Source: G025836975 sp040391135 (GTDB lineage: Bacteria; Pseudomonadota; Gammaproteobacteria; Burkholderiales; Burkholderiaceae_B). Taken from it: 64,000 nucleotides of DNA. Numbering within the stretch: position 1 is the first letter of the stretch; the number at the start of each line of letters is the position of its first letter. This document shows, piece after piece, positions 27,740 through 35,989 of the stretch. The DNA is taken from the NCBI GenBank assembly GCA_040391135.1, contig JBEBYL010000006.1:119528-183527 (forward strand). Reading direction: 5' to 3'. The position numbers and the translations under genes are program-made. The notes beneath the pieces were generated by a model. That model was not told where the DNA came from. It made no database searches and saw only the letters and a program-made list of their open reading frames with translations.

Positions 27740-28057
27740 ACGTGACTCCACGTTGGTGGGCGCTTGAACAAACAATATTATCCGCCGCCAATTCTGTCAA
27801 CTATTTTGTATATTAGTTGTTTATTGATTTGTAGACTAAGCGAAATAAAAAACCTGGAGTGCGTGTTGACGCACAATCAGCAAGGTGAATTCGTAGCGAG
27901 CTGGCCGCGAAAGGCCTTCTCCTGCCTCAGGAACCGGCTGCTAGAACCGGCCAACCCTTTCTCGTTCCGCCACAACTCACCCGACCTTGCAGCGCGTTCA
28001 GATGCTGGGGCTTTTTCCGAAGAAAGGTATTTCCAGCATCGCCGAGTTTTGGCCGGT
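27740..28057. other. Intergenic region between the carboxylase operon end and a GntR gene
   Basis: 318 bases without a gene. The half near the GntR start holds a promoter and candidate operator (27772-27819). The half near the biotin carboxylase end holds an inverted repeat GATGCTGG (28001-28008)/CCAGCATC (28033-28040) enclosing a smaller hairpin, which may end the minus-strand carboxylase transcript. I see no coding remnant in between. Confidence 0.5.
27772..27819 (-). promoter_or_regulatory. Promoter and candidate operator of GntR paralogue 1
   Basis: Reading on the minus strand, TTGACA (27800-27795) and TATTGT (27777-27772) with a 17-base spacer precede the GntR ATG. Overlapping the -35 on the plus strand is CAACTATTTTGTAT (27798-27811), part of a dyad CAACTA-N10-TAGTTG (27798-27819). 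The same 14 bases recur at 34956-34969 before the paralogous regulator. Autoregulation is inferred. Confidence 0.55.
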
Positions 28058-29437
28058 TTAACCGGCTTTTCTCAGAAGCTCGACGCGCCGGGCAACAAAC
28101 TCGCCAACATAGGCCGTCGTGACCCCTCCCGCAGCAAAGTCGGGGTCCGACAAGACTTGATGAAGAAACGCGGCGTTGGTCGACAAGCCCTCGACCGTCA
28201 AATCGTCCAGAGCCCGCAATAGACGCGCAATCGCTTGTTGGCGGTTCGCGCCATGGGCAACCAGCTTCGCGATCATTGGATCGTAGTAGGGCGTAACGCG
28301 ATCGCCGGCGCGTACGCCTGTATCGATGCGCAATCCACCTTTCGACGGAGGCCAGGTCAAGGTGTCGATCAGACCCGGAGAAGGCAGGAAGTTTTTTTCC
28401 GGGCGTTCGGCGTATAAGCGACACTCGACGGCGTGACCGTTCAGCTCGATGGCGTCCTGGCTTACCGGTGCGAGCTCACCCATCGCCTGACCAATCTGCC
28501 ATGCCACCAGGTCTACGCCTGTGACCATCTCGGTGGTGGGATGTTCGACCTGTATACGAGTATTCATCTCGAGGAAGTAGGCCTGCTGGCGTTCGCTATC
28601 GTAAATAAACTCGACTGTGCCAGCACCGCTATATCGTTGCTGGGTCACCAGTGCGAGCGCTGCGCGATACAGTTCCTCGCGCACCGCTTGAGACACATTA
28701 GGGGCCGGTGCCTCTTCGATAATCTTCTGAAAACGCCGCTGAACGGAACAGTCGCGGTCATAAAGATGCACGCCGCGGCCATCGCCAAAGCCAAATACCT
28801 GGACTTCAATGTGCCGCGCTGCCGCAACGTAACGCTCCAGATACACGCTGGAGTCGCCAAAGGCCTTGCCCGCCATAGACTGTGTCGCTTCAACGACCGC
28901 CAGCAACCGGGCAGCCTCGTCGACACGGCGCATGCCTATGCCGCCACCGCCCGCCGCGGCCTTGACCAGTAGCGGATAACCAATCTGCTGGGCGGCTTCC
29001 AGTAGCCCGTCGGTCTCCCCAAGGATGAAACGCGCGCTGCCAGGCAGTATCGGCACACCGGCCAGGCGAGCGATCTCGCGGGCGCGTTCTTTGTCGCCCA
29101 TATCGACGATAGAAGCGGGCGATGGCCCGACCCAAACCAAGCCGGCATCCATGACAGCCTGGGCAAAATCAGCGTTCTCGGAAAGAAAACCATATCCCGG
29201 ATGGATCAAATCGGCCCCGCTGCGGCGGGCAGCGTCAAGGATGACGTCCGCTTTCAGATAGCTGTCACGTGCAGGCGCGGTACCTACCAACATGGCCTCG
29301 TCCGCCATTTGGACATGCATGGCATTTGCGTCGGCATCGGAATAGACCGCAATGGTTTGCAAGCCCAGCTTCTTGCAGCTTGCAATGATTCGGCAAGCGA
29401 TTTCGCCACGATTGGCGATCAACAATTTCTTGGTCAT
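28058..29437 (-). CDS. Biotin carboxylase subunit of an unassigned acyl-CoA carboxylase
   Basis: A 459-residue biotin carboxylase without its own carrier domain. ATG at 29437 (MTKKLLIANRGEIACRIIAS). ATP-grasp glycine loop AAAGGGGIGMRRV near 165 and EMNTRIQVEHPTTEM near 290. It is last in a minus-strand operon whose 73-residue carrier (31064-31285) would be its substrate. It differs from the biotin carboxylase at 11353-12702 and from the biotin carboxylase domain of the methylcrotonyl-CoA carboxylase at 43702, so the window encodes three. Confidence 0.93.
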   Translation of the reverse strand: MTKKLLIANRGEIACRIIASCKKLGLQTIAVYSDADANAMHVQMADEAMLVGTAPARDSYLKADVILDAARRSGADLIHPGYGFLSENADFAQAVMDAGLVWVGPSPASIVDMGDKERAREIARLAGVPILPGSARFILGETDGLLEAAQQIGYPLLVKAAAGGGGIGMRRVDEAARLLAVVEATQSMAGKAFGDSSVYLERYVAAARHIEVQVFGFGDGRGVHLYDRDCSVQRRFQKIIEEAPAPNVSQAVREELYRAALALVTQQRYSGAGTVEFIYDSERQQAYFLEMNTRIQVEHPTTEMVTGVDLVAWQIGQAMGELAPVSQDAIELNGHAVECRLYAERPEKNFLPSPGLIDTLTWPPSKGGLRIDTGVRAGDRVTPYYDPMIAKLVAHGANRQQAIARLLRALDDLTVEGLSTNAAFLHQVLSDPDFAAGGVTTAYVGEFVARRVELLRKAG

Positions 29438-29465
29438 GTTCTTAGCGCTTCCTGTTCGATTTAGA

Positions 29466-31067
29466 TTAGGGCTGTACGCCGCTGCGGGCCTTGGGTCCCA
29501 GGTCGCCGCGCAGACGCATCTCGGCCAGCGCGATCCAGTCGCAAAGCACCGGGCGCGTCTCACGCGGATCGATGATCTCTTCCACCGCAAATGCCTCTGC
29601 AGTCCGGAACGGCGATGCATAAGGCTTAAGGTCGGCCTCCATCTCCCTTTCTTTGGCCACGGGATCCGGCGCCGCCATGATCTCTCGGCGGAATGCCGCT
29701 GCCACGCCGCCCTCCACTGGCAACGAGCCCCATTCCGCAGATGGCCAAGCAAGCTTCATATCGACGTCGTTCTTGTTGCACGTTGCCATGCCTGCCATGC
29801 CATAGCACTTTCGGATCACCAGGGTGATGGTCGGCACGCGCAAATTGCCGGCAATATAGACGGCGCGCATGCCCTCTCGCAATGTGCCGTCCTGTTCGGC
29901 CTTCAGGCCCACCATGAACCCGGGCACGTCAACCAAGAAGACCAGCGGGATGTGAAAGGTGTCGCATAACTCCATGAAATGAATCTGCTTACGCGCAGAG
30001 TGCACGTCCATCGCTCCGCCATAAACCATAGGGTTATTGGCAATGATGCCTACGGGCCGGCCATCCAAGCGCCCCAGCATGGTAATGACCGACTTGCCGT
30101 AAGTGGGCTGTATCTCGAAATCCGAACCCTGGTCCAGGACCATACGAACAAGACGGTGCATGTTGTAGGCCTGGGTACGTCTTTCCGGAACGATGCTGGC
30201 CAGACGTTCGTCGCAACGATCCGGCGGATCGTCACTTTGTGTGACGGGCGGCAGCTCCCAGACATTGGACGGCATGAAGCTTAGAAAGCGGCGCACCTGT
30301 TCGAAAGCGTCTTCCTCTGTGGCGGCGGCATTGTGGATGGTGCCAGCTTGGTCGACGGCCACTTTTGAACCACCCAGAGCATTTTTATCGATTTCCTGGC
30401 CCAGCGATCGCTTTACGACAGGTGGACCTGCGGCAAACACTTGGCTCGTACCAGTGACCATGACGGAAAAGTGCGACAAGATGGCGCGGCCCGCTGGACC
30501 GCCAGCCGCTGTTCCCAGAACAGCCGACACAACGGGCACGGTACCCAACAGGCCAACAGAGCGTTCGAACCCATGCACACCAGGAAAGACGCTGTGGCCT
30601 CGCCGCTTGAGGGAGGTAACGCTGCCGCCGGCACCGTCAATCAAGTTAATGAGTGGGATGCGATAGTGGTGTGCCAGATCTTCGACAAAGCCGCCCTGTC
30701 CGCCTTTCCGGCGTAAGCTGCCAAAGGTCGTGCCACCACGGACCGTGAAGTCCTCGCCGCCAAGGGCGACTGGGCGGCCATCTATCTTGGCCAGTCCGCC
30801 TACGTAGGGAGCGGGCGTTACAGACACCAGGCGATTGTTCTCGTCGTACATCCCGGTGCCGGCCAGGCTGCCTACCTCGCGGAAGCTACCTGCATCGGTC
30901 AAGGCTGCAAGGCGCTCACGTACCGTGAGGCGGCCGGCCTTATGCTGGCGCTCGATGGCCGCCTCGCCGCCCATCAACTTGCCCTGCTCCCGCCGGAACC
31001 GCAATTCGGAGATCAGTTCATTTTCTTGCTGCTCGACTACGGGCTCAGAAGTTGCAGCGGCAGTCAT
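29466..31067 (-). CDS. Acyl-CoA carboxylase carboxyltransferase beta subunit (second of two)
   Basis: A 533-residue crotonase-fold carboxyltransferase of the PccB/MccB family. ATG at 31067 overlaps the stop of the biotin-carrier gene (ATGA). N-terminal half contains GGEDFTVRGGTTFGSLRRKG. The first oxyanion-hole loop reads LIDGAGGSVTSLKRRG instead of the common GGARIQEG. The second glycine loop is GTAAGGPAGRAILSHF. C-terminal half has VDVPGFMVGLKAEQDG and YGMAGMA. It is divergent from the other carboxyltransferase two genes upstream, and both sit with a single carboxylase and carrier. A hetero-oligomeric enzyme or two alternative substrates are both possible. Confidence 0.9.
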   Translation of the reverse strand: MTAAATSEPVVEQQENELISELRFRREQGKLMGGEAAIERQHKAGRLTVRERLAALTDAGSFREVGSLAGTGMYDENNRLVSVTPAPYVGGLAKIDGRPVALGGEDFTVRGGTTFGSLRRKGGQGGFVEDLAHHYRIPLINLIDGAGGSVTSLKRRGHSVFPGVHGFERSVGLLGTVPVVSAVLGTAAGGPAGRAILSHFSVMVTGTSQVFAAGPPVVKRSLGQEIDKNALGGSKVAVDQAGTIHNAAATEEDAFEQVRRFLSFMPSNVWELPPVTQSDDPPDRCDERLASIVPERRTQAYNMHRLVRMVLDQGSDFEIQPTYGKSVITMLGRLDGRPVGIIANNPMVYGGAMDVHSARKQIHFMELCDTFHIPLVFLVDVPGFMVGLKAEQDGTLREGMRAVYIAGNLRVPTITLVIRKCYGMAGMATCNKNDVDMKLAWPSAEWGSLPVEGGVAAAFRREIMAAPDPVAKEREMEADLKPYASPFRTAEAFAVEEIIDPRETRPVLCDWIALAEMRLRGDLGPKARSGVQP

Positions 31068-31285
31068 GATTCGAGCACGCACAGTATCTGGTCCTCGTCT
31101 ACGGAGGCGCCCGGCTCGACCGTCAGTTCTGCAATGACGCCGGCACCGGTGGCTTCCAGCGGAATCTCCATCTTCATGGATTCCAGGATCATGATGACAT
31201 CGCCTTCTTCAACCTTTTCGCCCACGCTACGCTCGACTTTCCAGACCGTGCCAGTGACTGGCGAGCCAATTTCTGTTCTTGCCAT
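31064..31285 (-). CDS. Small biotin carrier protein
   Basis: A 73-residue single biotinyl domain. The motif is ESMKMEI with Lys38, and the protein is just the beta-barrel with no extra domain, as in the stand-alone carriers of some acyl-CoA carboxylases. It lies between the two carboxyltransferase genes, overlapping the second by 4 bases. It should carry CO2 from the biotin carboxylase at 28058-29437 to one or both carboxyltransferases. Lipoylation is unlikely because of the MKM tripeptide. Confidence 0.92.
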   Translation of the reverse strand: MARTEIGSPVTGTVWKVERSVGEKVEEGDVIMILESMKMEIPLEATGAGVIAELTVEPGASVDEDQILCVLES

Positions 31286-31319
31286 TTGTGTTCTCCTTTG
31301 CTTTATTGGGGACGGTGTA

Positions 31320-32894
31320 CTAGTAAGTGGTTGGCCAGGCAGCCAGATGATGCTTGCCTATGCCGCCAGTACGGCGCAGTTCATGAACCTCCAGCATACG
31401 GACCAAGTAGTCGCGCGTTTCCTGAGGTTCGATGACCGCCTGTACGGCATACATTTCGGCTATGCCCCAGACATCGCTGTCGCGCTCCATCTCGGACCTG
31501 AGCTTGTCCTGAGAGACCTGGTCGACCTCGCGACCCCAGGTCACCACCTGAACTGAATACGAGGGGTCCATGAAGCTAACCTCGGCCATAGGCCATGCAG
31601 CGACTTCATCCGAATTGCGTCCACCTCCCATGTTCAAGTAAGCCTGCCCATAGCTCTTGCGCATGATCACCGACAATTTGGGTACGCTGCACATCTGCAG
31701 CGCCGTCATGAAGTTCATGATCTTTCCTGGGGCCTTCATGCGTTCCCCCTCTACACCGATGACGAATCCCGGTGTATCGACAAGCATAATGATGGGGATG
31801 TTGAACGAATCGCACATAACCAGGAAGCGCGTGATTTTTTCGCAGCCAGGCACGTCCATGGCACCAGCCTTGCCCATGGGGTTGTTGGCAACGATACCCA
31901 CCGTGCGCCCATCCAGGCGTGCCAGCGCCGTGACGGCAGTGCGGCCAAAGCGCGGCTTCAGCTCAAAGAAACTATCCGTGTCGACAATGGCCTTGATAAC
32001 TTTTCGTACCTCGTAAACTCGCCTGCGGCTTTCCGGCACGATCTCGGACAGTTGGGCTGCGGCATCGCTGGAACCTTCCGGCACGGGCTGGCGCGGGGGC
32101 GATTCCTGGCTATGTGAGGGCAGGTAAGACAGAAATCGCTTCACCAGGTCGATCGCTTCTTCGTCAGTATCGGCAACGCAATCAACCAGGCCAGTGACTT
32201 CGCTGTGCAGCTTCCAGCCGCCGAGCTCTTCCGGCTCCACTGTCTGGCCAATAGCCAGCGAGGCCAGGACAGGGCTGGCGACCGCCAGTGTGGAGCCCTT
32301 GCGCATCACGGTGAAGTCAGACAGACAGGCATACCAGGCCGACGATCCATAGCATTGGCCCAGGATGGCGGAAGCCCAGGGGCTTTCGCGATGCCGCACG
32401 TATTGCTGGGGGTCGTTGCCCAACAACGAGCCCATACCGCGCGAACCCATGTTGTCCGGCATGCGAGCACCTGAAGACTCGCCAAAGAACACCAGAGGAA
32501 AGCCCCTTTCTGTTGCCACGCGTTTAACGTGGCCCATTTTCTTCATGTTGGTCAGGCTGCTGGATGAGCCCTTTACCGTAAAGTCGTTGGACACCACGCC
32601 TACCGGCCGGCTATCGACACGTGCGAAGCCGGCCACCTTAGCATCGGCCGGGGTACTGTCCCGGTCTTCGGGGATGACCGACGAAACGCCCAACATACCC
32701 GTTTCAATGTAGCTACCCGGGTCCACGAAGTAGTCAATGCGTTCGCGAGCATTGAGCTGCCCAGCGGCCTTGCGTCGGGCCAGCTTGGCTTCACCCCCCA
32801 TGGCCAGCGCGCGGGTCCGCCGACGGCGCAGTTCCTGTACCTGGCGGCCGGTTTCGGCGACCAGATTTTCATCTTTCAGTTCGTTTGTGCCCAT
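31320..32894 (-). CDS. Acyl-CoA carboxylase carboxyltransferase beta subunit (first of two)
   Basis: A 524-residue PccB-family carboxyltransferase. Acyl-CoA loops: SNDFTVKGSSSS near 100 and FFGESSGARMPDN near 135 (family GGARIQEG). Second half: GIVANNPMGKAGAMDVPG, LVDTPGFVIGVEGE and KSYGQAYLNMGGG, with the last replacing the common AYGGAYDVM region. The second-site loop is GQCYGSSAWYACLSDF. These changes argue against propionyl-CoA or acetyl-CoA as the obvious substrate. It starts 3 bases after the CoA-transferase stop, so the CoA ester made by that enzyme is its likely substrate. Confidence 0.9.
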   Translation of the reverse strand: MGTNELKDENLVAETGRQVQELRRRRTRALAMGGEAKLARRKAAGQLNARERIDYFVDPGSYIETGMLGVSSVIPEDRDSTPADAKVAGFARVDSRPVGVVSNDFTVKGSSSSLTNMKKMGHVKRVATERGFPLVFFGESSGARMPDNMGSRGMGSLLGNDPQQYVRHRESPWASAILGQCYGSSAWYACLSDFTVMRKGSTLAVASPVLASLAIGQTVEPEELGGWKLHSEVTGLVDCVADTDEEAIDLVKRFLSYLPSHSQESPPRQPVPEGSSDAAAQLSEIVPESRRRVYEVRKVIKAIVDTDSFFELKPRFGRTAVTALARLDGRTVGIVANNPMGKAGAMDVPGCEKITRFLVMCDSFNIPIIMLVDTPGFVIGVEGERMKAPGKIMNFMTALQMCSVPKLSVIMRKSYGQAYLNMGGGRNSDEVAAWPMAEVSFMDPSYSVQVVTWGREVDQVSQDKLRSEMERDSDVWGIAEMYAVQAVIEPQETRDYLVRMLEVHELRRTGGIGKHHLAAWPTTY

Positions 32895-32897
32895 GAC

Positions 32898-34166
32898 TCA
32901 GACCTCAGCAACCTTGGCTTGTGACACCGAAGTTGCACCGTAGATAATGTGCGCCTCGGTTAATTCGGCAATCTGCTCCGCGCTTAGACCCAGTTCATCT
33001 CTTAATATCTCGACCGTGTCCTGACCGATGTCGTGGCCCGCCCAACGGACAGCGCCCGGCGTTCGCGACAGGCGTGGCACGACATTGGCCATCGCCACTG
33101 GGCCAAGCTCCGGGTCGCTGGGTTCGACGAGCATGTTGCGCGCGCGATAGTGAGGATCTTCGAAAATATCCTGCATATTGAAGATGCGCGAGGCCGGTAC
33201 TCCGGCGTCCTCCAGCAAGCGCTCAAGCGTTGCGAGAGGTAAGGTGCGCGTCCATTCATCGATCAACGCATCCATCTCATCCTCGTTCTTCGACCGCGCC
33301 ACCGGCGTGGAGAAACGTGGATCTTTCAGCATCTCCGGCTTGCCCATGGCCTGGACGAAGCGCTTGTATACCGGCTGCGAACCTGCCGTAATATGGATAT
33401 AGCGGCCTTCGGCACTGGTATAGAGGGAGTTGGGGGTATGATTCGGCAGCCGCGAGCCCGCCCGCCGGGCAATCACGCCCAATTGCTGAAACGCCGGAAT
33501 ATGCGCCTCCATGAAACTGAAGGCGGCTTCGTAAAGGGCTGCGTCGATGACCTGTCCGCGACCGGTACGATGCCGATCCAGCATGGCCATGGTGGCACCG
33601 AAGGCACCATACAGGCCAGTGATGTAATCGGTCATCGAGACCGCCACCCGCGCTGGTGGCCGGTCCGGATCCCCGGTCACTTCACGGATACCGCTAAAAG
33701 CCTCGCATACCACGCCATATCCGGGTCGCTGGCTGTAAGGACCATCCTGGCCGTATCCGCTGATACGCACAAGGATCACGCCAGGGTTGACCGCACTCAG
33801 TTCGTCGTAACCCAGCCCCCAGCGCTCGAGCGTCCCAGGACGGAAGTTCTCGATGACGATATCGGCCTTTTCGCACAGGCGCTTGGCTAATGCCCGGCCT
33901 TCAGGAAGCCGCAGATCGATAGAAACAATACGCTTGTTGCGAAGAATGGACGCTCCATACAAAGAACGATCATTTTTGATCTTGCCCATCGAGCGGACGG
34001 CATCGCCCTCCTTTTGTTCGATCTTGATGACATCAGCGCCAAAATCGGCCATTAGCCTGGCGCAGAATGGACCCGCGACAGTGGACCCCAGCTCAACGAC
34101 ACGACAACCTTTCAGAGGTCCGGGTCCGGCAGCGCTTTGTGCAGCGCCATTGTCCTGATCGATCAC
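32898..34166 (-). CDS. Type III CoA-transferase (CaiB/BaiF family)
   Basis: A 422-residue enzyme that moves CoA between carboxylates. It opens with LKGCRVVELGSTVAGPFCARLMADFGAD-type sequence near residues 18-45 and has the catalytic aspartate in VSMTDYITGLYG near 170, as in formyl-CoA transferase. GTG start at 34166 with AAGGAG upstream. It is first of the five metabolic genes after the GntR gene, and 3 bases separate it from the carboxyltransferase. It probably activates the substrate of the carboxylase. Members of the family use succinyl-CoA, oxalyl-CoA, carnitinyl-CoA and others, so the acid is not identified. Confidence 0.92.
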   Translation of the reverse strand: MIDQDNGAAQSAAGPGPLKGCRVVELGSTVAGPFCARLMADFGADVIKIEQKEGDAVRSMGKIKNDRSLYGASILRNKRIVSIDLRLPEGRALAKRLCEKADIVIENFRPGTLERWGLGYDELSAVNPGVILVRISGYGQDGPYSQRPGYGVVCEAFSGIREVTGDPDRPPARVAVSMTDYITGLYGAFGATMAMLDRHRTGRGQVIDAALYEAAFSFMEAHIPAFQQLGVIARRAGSRLPNHTPNSLYTSAEGRYIHITAGSQPVYKRFVQAMGKPEMLKDPRFSTPVARSKNEDEMDALIDEWTRTLPLATLERLLEDAGVPASRIFNMQDIFEDPHYRARNMLVEPSDPELGPVAMANVVPRLSRTPGAVRWAGHDIGQDTVEILRDELGLSAEQIAELTEAHIIYGATSVSQAKVAEV

Positions 34167-34196
34167 CTTCAGTCTCCTTCAAACGCTGCAATAGAT

Positions 34197-34892
34197 TTAC
34201 AGCAGATACTTTCTATACTGGGAAAAACTATCTCGCGAACTACGGATGTTGGCCCGCTTTAGCCGCTCCGCCAGCTCCGCATCCCCGGCCACCATCGCCT
34301 TCAATATTTCCTGATGCTGACGCAGCCCTTCTGCGGCCCGGCCCGGCACCAGCACCAAACGCCGTATCAATACCTTTGTACGGTCATACAGACCTTCCAA
34401 TTGGCCAGCCAGTATGGTGTTTTGGGCAGCGGCGAGGGCCCTTTCCCTGAACAGATTGACGCTGTCCGCGTAAAAATCCAGATCGCCGCGCGCCAAGGCA
34501 TCCTCTGCCGCTTTGCCAAATCGATCCACCAAGTCATCCCAAGATCCGGAATCGGCCTTTTCCGTAGCGAGCCTTACTGCCAGCGCCTCCAAAACTTCGC
34601 GTACTTCATATAAAGCGAAAACCTCATCGGCCTCCAGTCGCGTAACGACCGCGCCCCGATTGGGAATTCGCTCTATCAAGCCACGATCCTCGAGCACACC
34701 GAAAGCTTCACGAATGCGGGGGCGTGACACGTTGAACTCTTCCGTCAACACCGCCTCGCGCAGTTTCGAGCCCGGCGGAAGGTCGTGATTCACGATGCGC
34801 GTGCGCAGGATCTCAACAATCTCCTCCATGGTCAGGCCCGAGCTGTCAGCAGTATTCCTACTACGCGATTTGCCTCGAACGTTTTCAGCCAT
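34197..34892 (-). CDS. GntR-family regulator, FCD subfamily (paralogue 2)
   Basis: A 231-residue regulator. ATG at 34892 with AAGGAGAG just upstream. Winged helix at about 22-88 (KLREAVLTEEFNVSRPRIREAFGVLEDRGL), FCD domain at about 95-225. Very similar to the regulator at 27029-27739, and its promoter shares a 14-base motif with that gene. It is directly upstream of the CoA-transferase on the same strand with a 30-base gap, so it is probably the first gene of the carboxylase operon and senses a CoA ester or acid from the pathway. Confidence 0.92.
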   Translation of the reverse strand: MAENVRGKSRSRNTADSSGLTMEEIVEILRTRIVNHDLPPGSKLREAVLTEEFNVSRPRIREAFGVLEDRGLIERIPNRGAVVTRLEADEVFALYEVREVLEALAVRLATEKADSGSWDDLVDRFGKAAEDALARGDLDFYADSVNLFRERALAAAQNTILAGQLEGLYDRTKVLIRRLVLVPGRAAEGLRQHQEILKAMVAGDAELAERLKRANIRSSRDSFSQYRKYLL

Positions 34893-34917
34893 GCTTCTCT
34901 CCTTGAGAGTTAAGTAA

Positions 34918-34980
34918 ATATAAAGCCGACGATACAAAATTGTCAACAACTTTACCAACTATTTTGTATTTACCGTCGGC
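34918..34980 (-). promoter_or_regulatory. Promoter and nested inverted repeat of GntR paralogue 2
   Basis: On the minus strand TTGACA (34946-34941) and TTATAT (34923-34918) are 17 bases apart. ATACAAAAT (34932-34940) and ATTTTGTAT (34961-34969) form a perfect inverted pair around the -35, and GCCGAC (34925-34930)/GTCGGC (34975-34980) form an outer pair. The right arm contains CAACTATTTTGTAT (34956-34969), shared with the promoter of GntR paralogue 1. A repressor site over this promoter is the likely meaning. Confidence 0.55.
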
Positions 34981-35040
34981 GCTTCGTGTTTATATAGTAG
35001 TCGGTACGAAGGCTTCTCGACGAGTCACATCAAAAACGAC

Positions 35041-35065
35041 AACGCCGCCCTTGAGGGGCGGCGTT
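35041..35065 (-). terminator. Possible terminator after the second TauE-like gene
   Basis: AACGCCGCCC (35041-35050) pairs with GGGCGGCGTT (35056-35065), loop of 5. On the minus strand it is followed by GTCG and then a run of five T, so it is a fair but not perfect intrinsic terminator for the gene ending at 35221. Confidence 0.45.
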
Positions 35066-35220
35066 CGGGCATGTTTATGGTGCTGGGGCTGAGCATCGGC
35101 CAGACATACGCTGGCGGTTGCGTGAGGCTTCTCACCACGTCACAAACCGCTTTCACGGTGCTGAAACTGGCTCCGTCAAACCGTTAAAGCAAAACCAGCC
35201 ATTAAGCAGCGTAGGCCGCC

Positions 35221-35985
35221 TTACAACAGAAATGTAGCCAAACCGGTAAACAGCAATAAATACAAAGAAGCCAAGCGCACATAATTCTGCTGCCGCCCCA
35301 CCGACCATCGGTGCAGCCATGTACCCAGCACGCTGGCAATGACGGACACAGGCAACAAGGTGGCCACGTACACCGCATGATCGACGGTCAGCGATCCACC
35401 AATGGCTAATGGGGTCAGGGTAGCCACCTGAGCAAAACTGAAATAGACCAGGCTAACCGACCGCAACACGCTGGACGACAGGCCGGGAATGGAAAGCAAA
35501 TAAAGAATGATGGGTGGCCCGCCTATACCGGCGATAGCCGTCATAAAGCCGCTGACGGCGCCTGTCAGGGTGTCCTGCAGCACACCCCTTCGGCCCTTGT
35601 AGTACCAGCCCGCCAGCATCAGCACAGCTACGGTGGTAACGACGACCGCCACGGTCTTGCGCATGATGACGGGATCCACCATATGCAGCATGGCCAGCCC
35701 CACGGGCAGGCCCAGCAAGGAAGGAAGGAACAGGCGCAGGACCAGCTTCCAGTCGACGATGCGCAGCGCGTCCGGCAGCATCTGTATGGTGGTCAACAGA
35801 TTCAACAACAGAATGACCACCAGCACATTAGTGGGGGACATCAGCAGGCTGAAAACGGGAGCCATGAGCAAACCGGCTCCGAAGCCGGTAAAGCCCCGCA
35901 TGATGCCGCCCACGAAAGTAACCCCCGCCAGTACCGCGAAGACCGGCAGCGGAGGCAGGGCCTGCATCGCCCAATCGGGAATCAT
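35221..35985 (-). CDS. TauE/SafE-family membrane protein (second copy)
   Basis: A 254-residue membrane protein with about eight helices and both family motifs: MRGFTGFGAGLLMAP (about 29-43) and AVSGFMTAIAGIGGPPIILY. It closely parallels the protein at 23426-24193, with the same LLTT-QMLPDAL and GLP-G segments, so the pair arose by duplication. ATG at 35985 (MIPDWAMQALPP) is chosen because the paralogue starts at the equivalent point. It lies 4 bases after the MBL hydrolase stop, so it is probably transcribed with it. The anion carried is unknown. Confidence 0.9.
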   Translation of the reverse strand: MIPDWAMQALPPLPVFAVLAGVTFVGGIMRGFTGFGAGLLMAPVFSLLMSPTNVLVVILLLNLLTTIQMLPDALRIVDWKLVLRLFLPSLLGLPVGLAMLHMVDPVIMRKTVAVVVTTVAVLMLAGWYYKGRRGVLQDTLTGAVSGFMTAIAGIGGPPIILYLLSIPGLSSSVLRSVSLVYFSFAQVATLTPLAIGGSLTVDHAVYVATLLPVSVIASVLGTWLHRWSVGRQQNYVRLASLYLLLFTGLATFLL

Positions 35986-35989
35986 GGGT

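Larger units (their letters stand above)
34893..35220. other. Intergenic region upstream of GntR paralogue 2
   Basis: 328 bases without a gene. Next to the GntR start is its promoter and candidate operator (34918-34980). The half next to the second TauE-like gene holds a 10-bp-stem hairpin (35041-35065) that may terminate that gene. The remainder (about 35066-35220) shows no coding or repeat signal that I can support. Confidence 0.5.

Noticed and set aside
27927..28424. Minus-strand frame overlapping the biotin carboxylase end as a separate gene
   Set aside because: It lies in another frame over the carboxylase C-terminus, with no domain or start signal.
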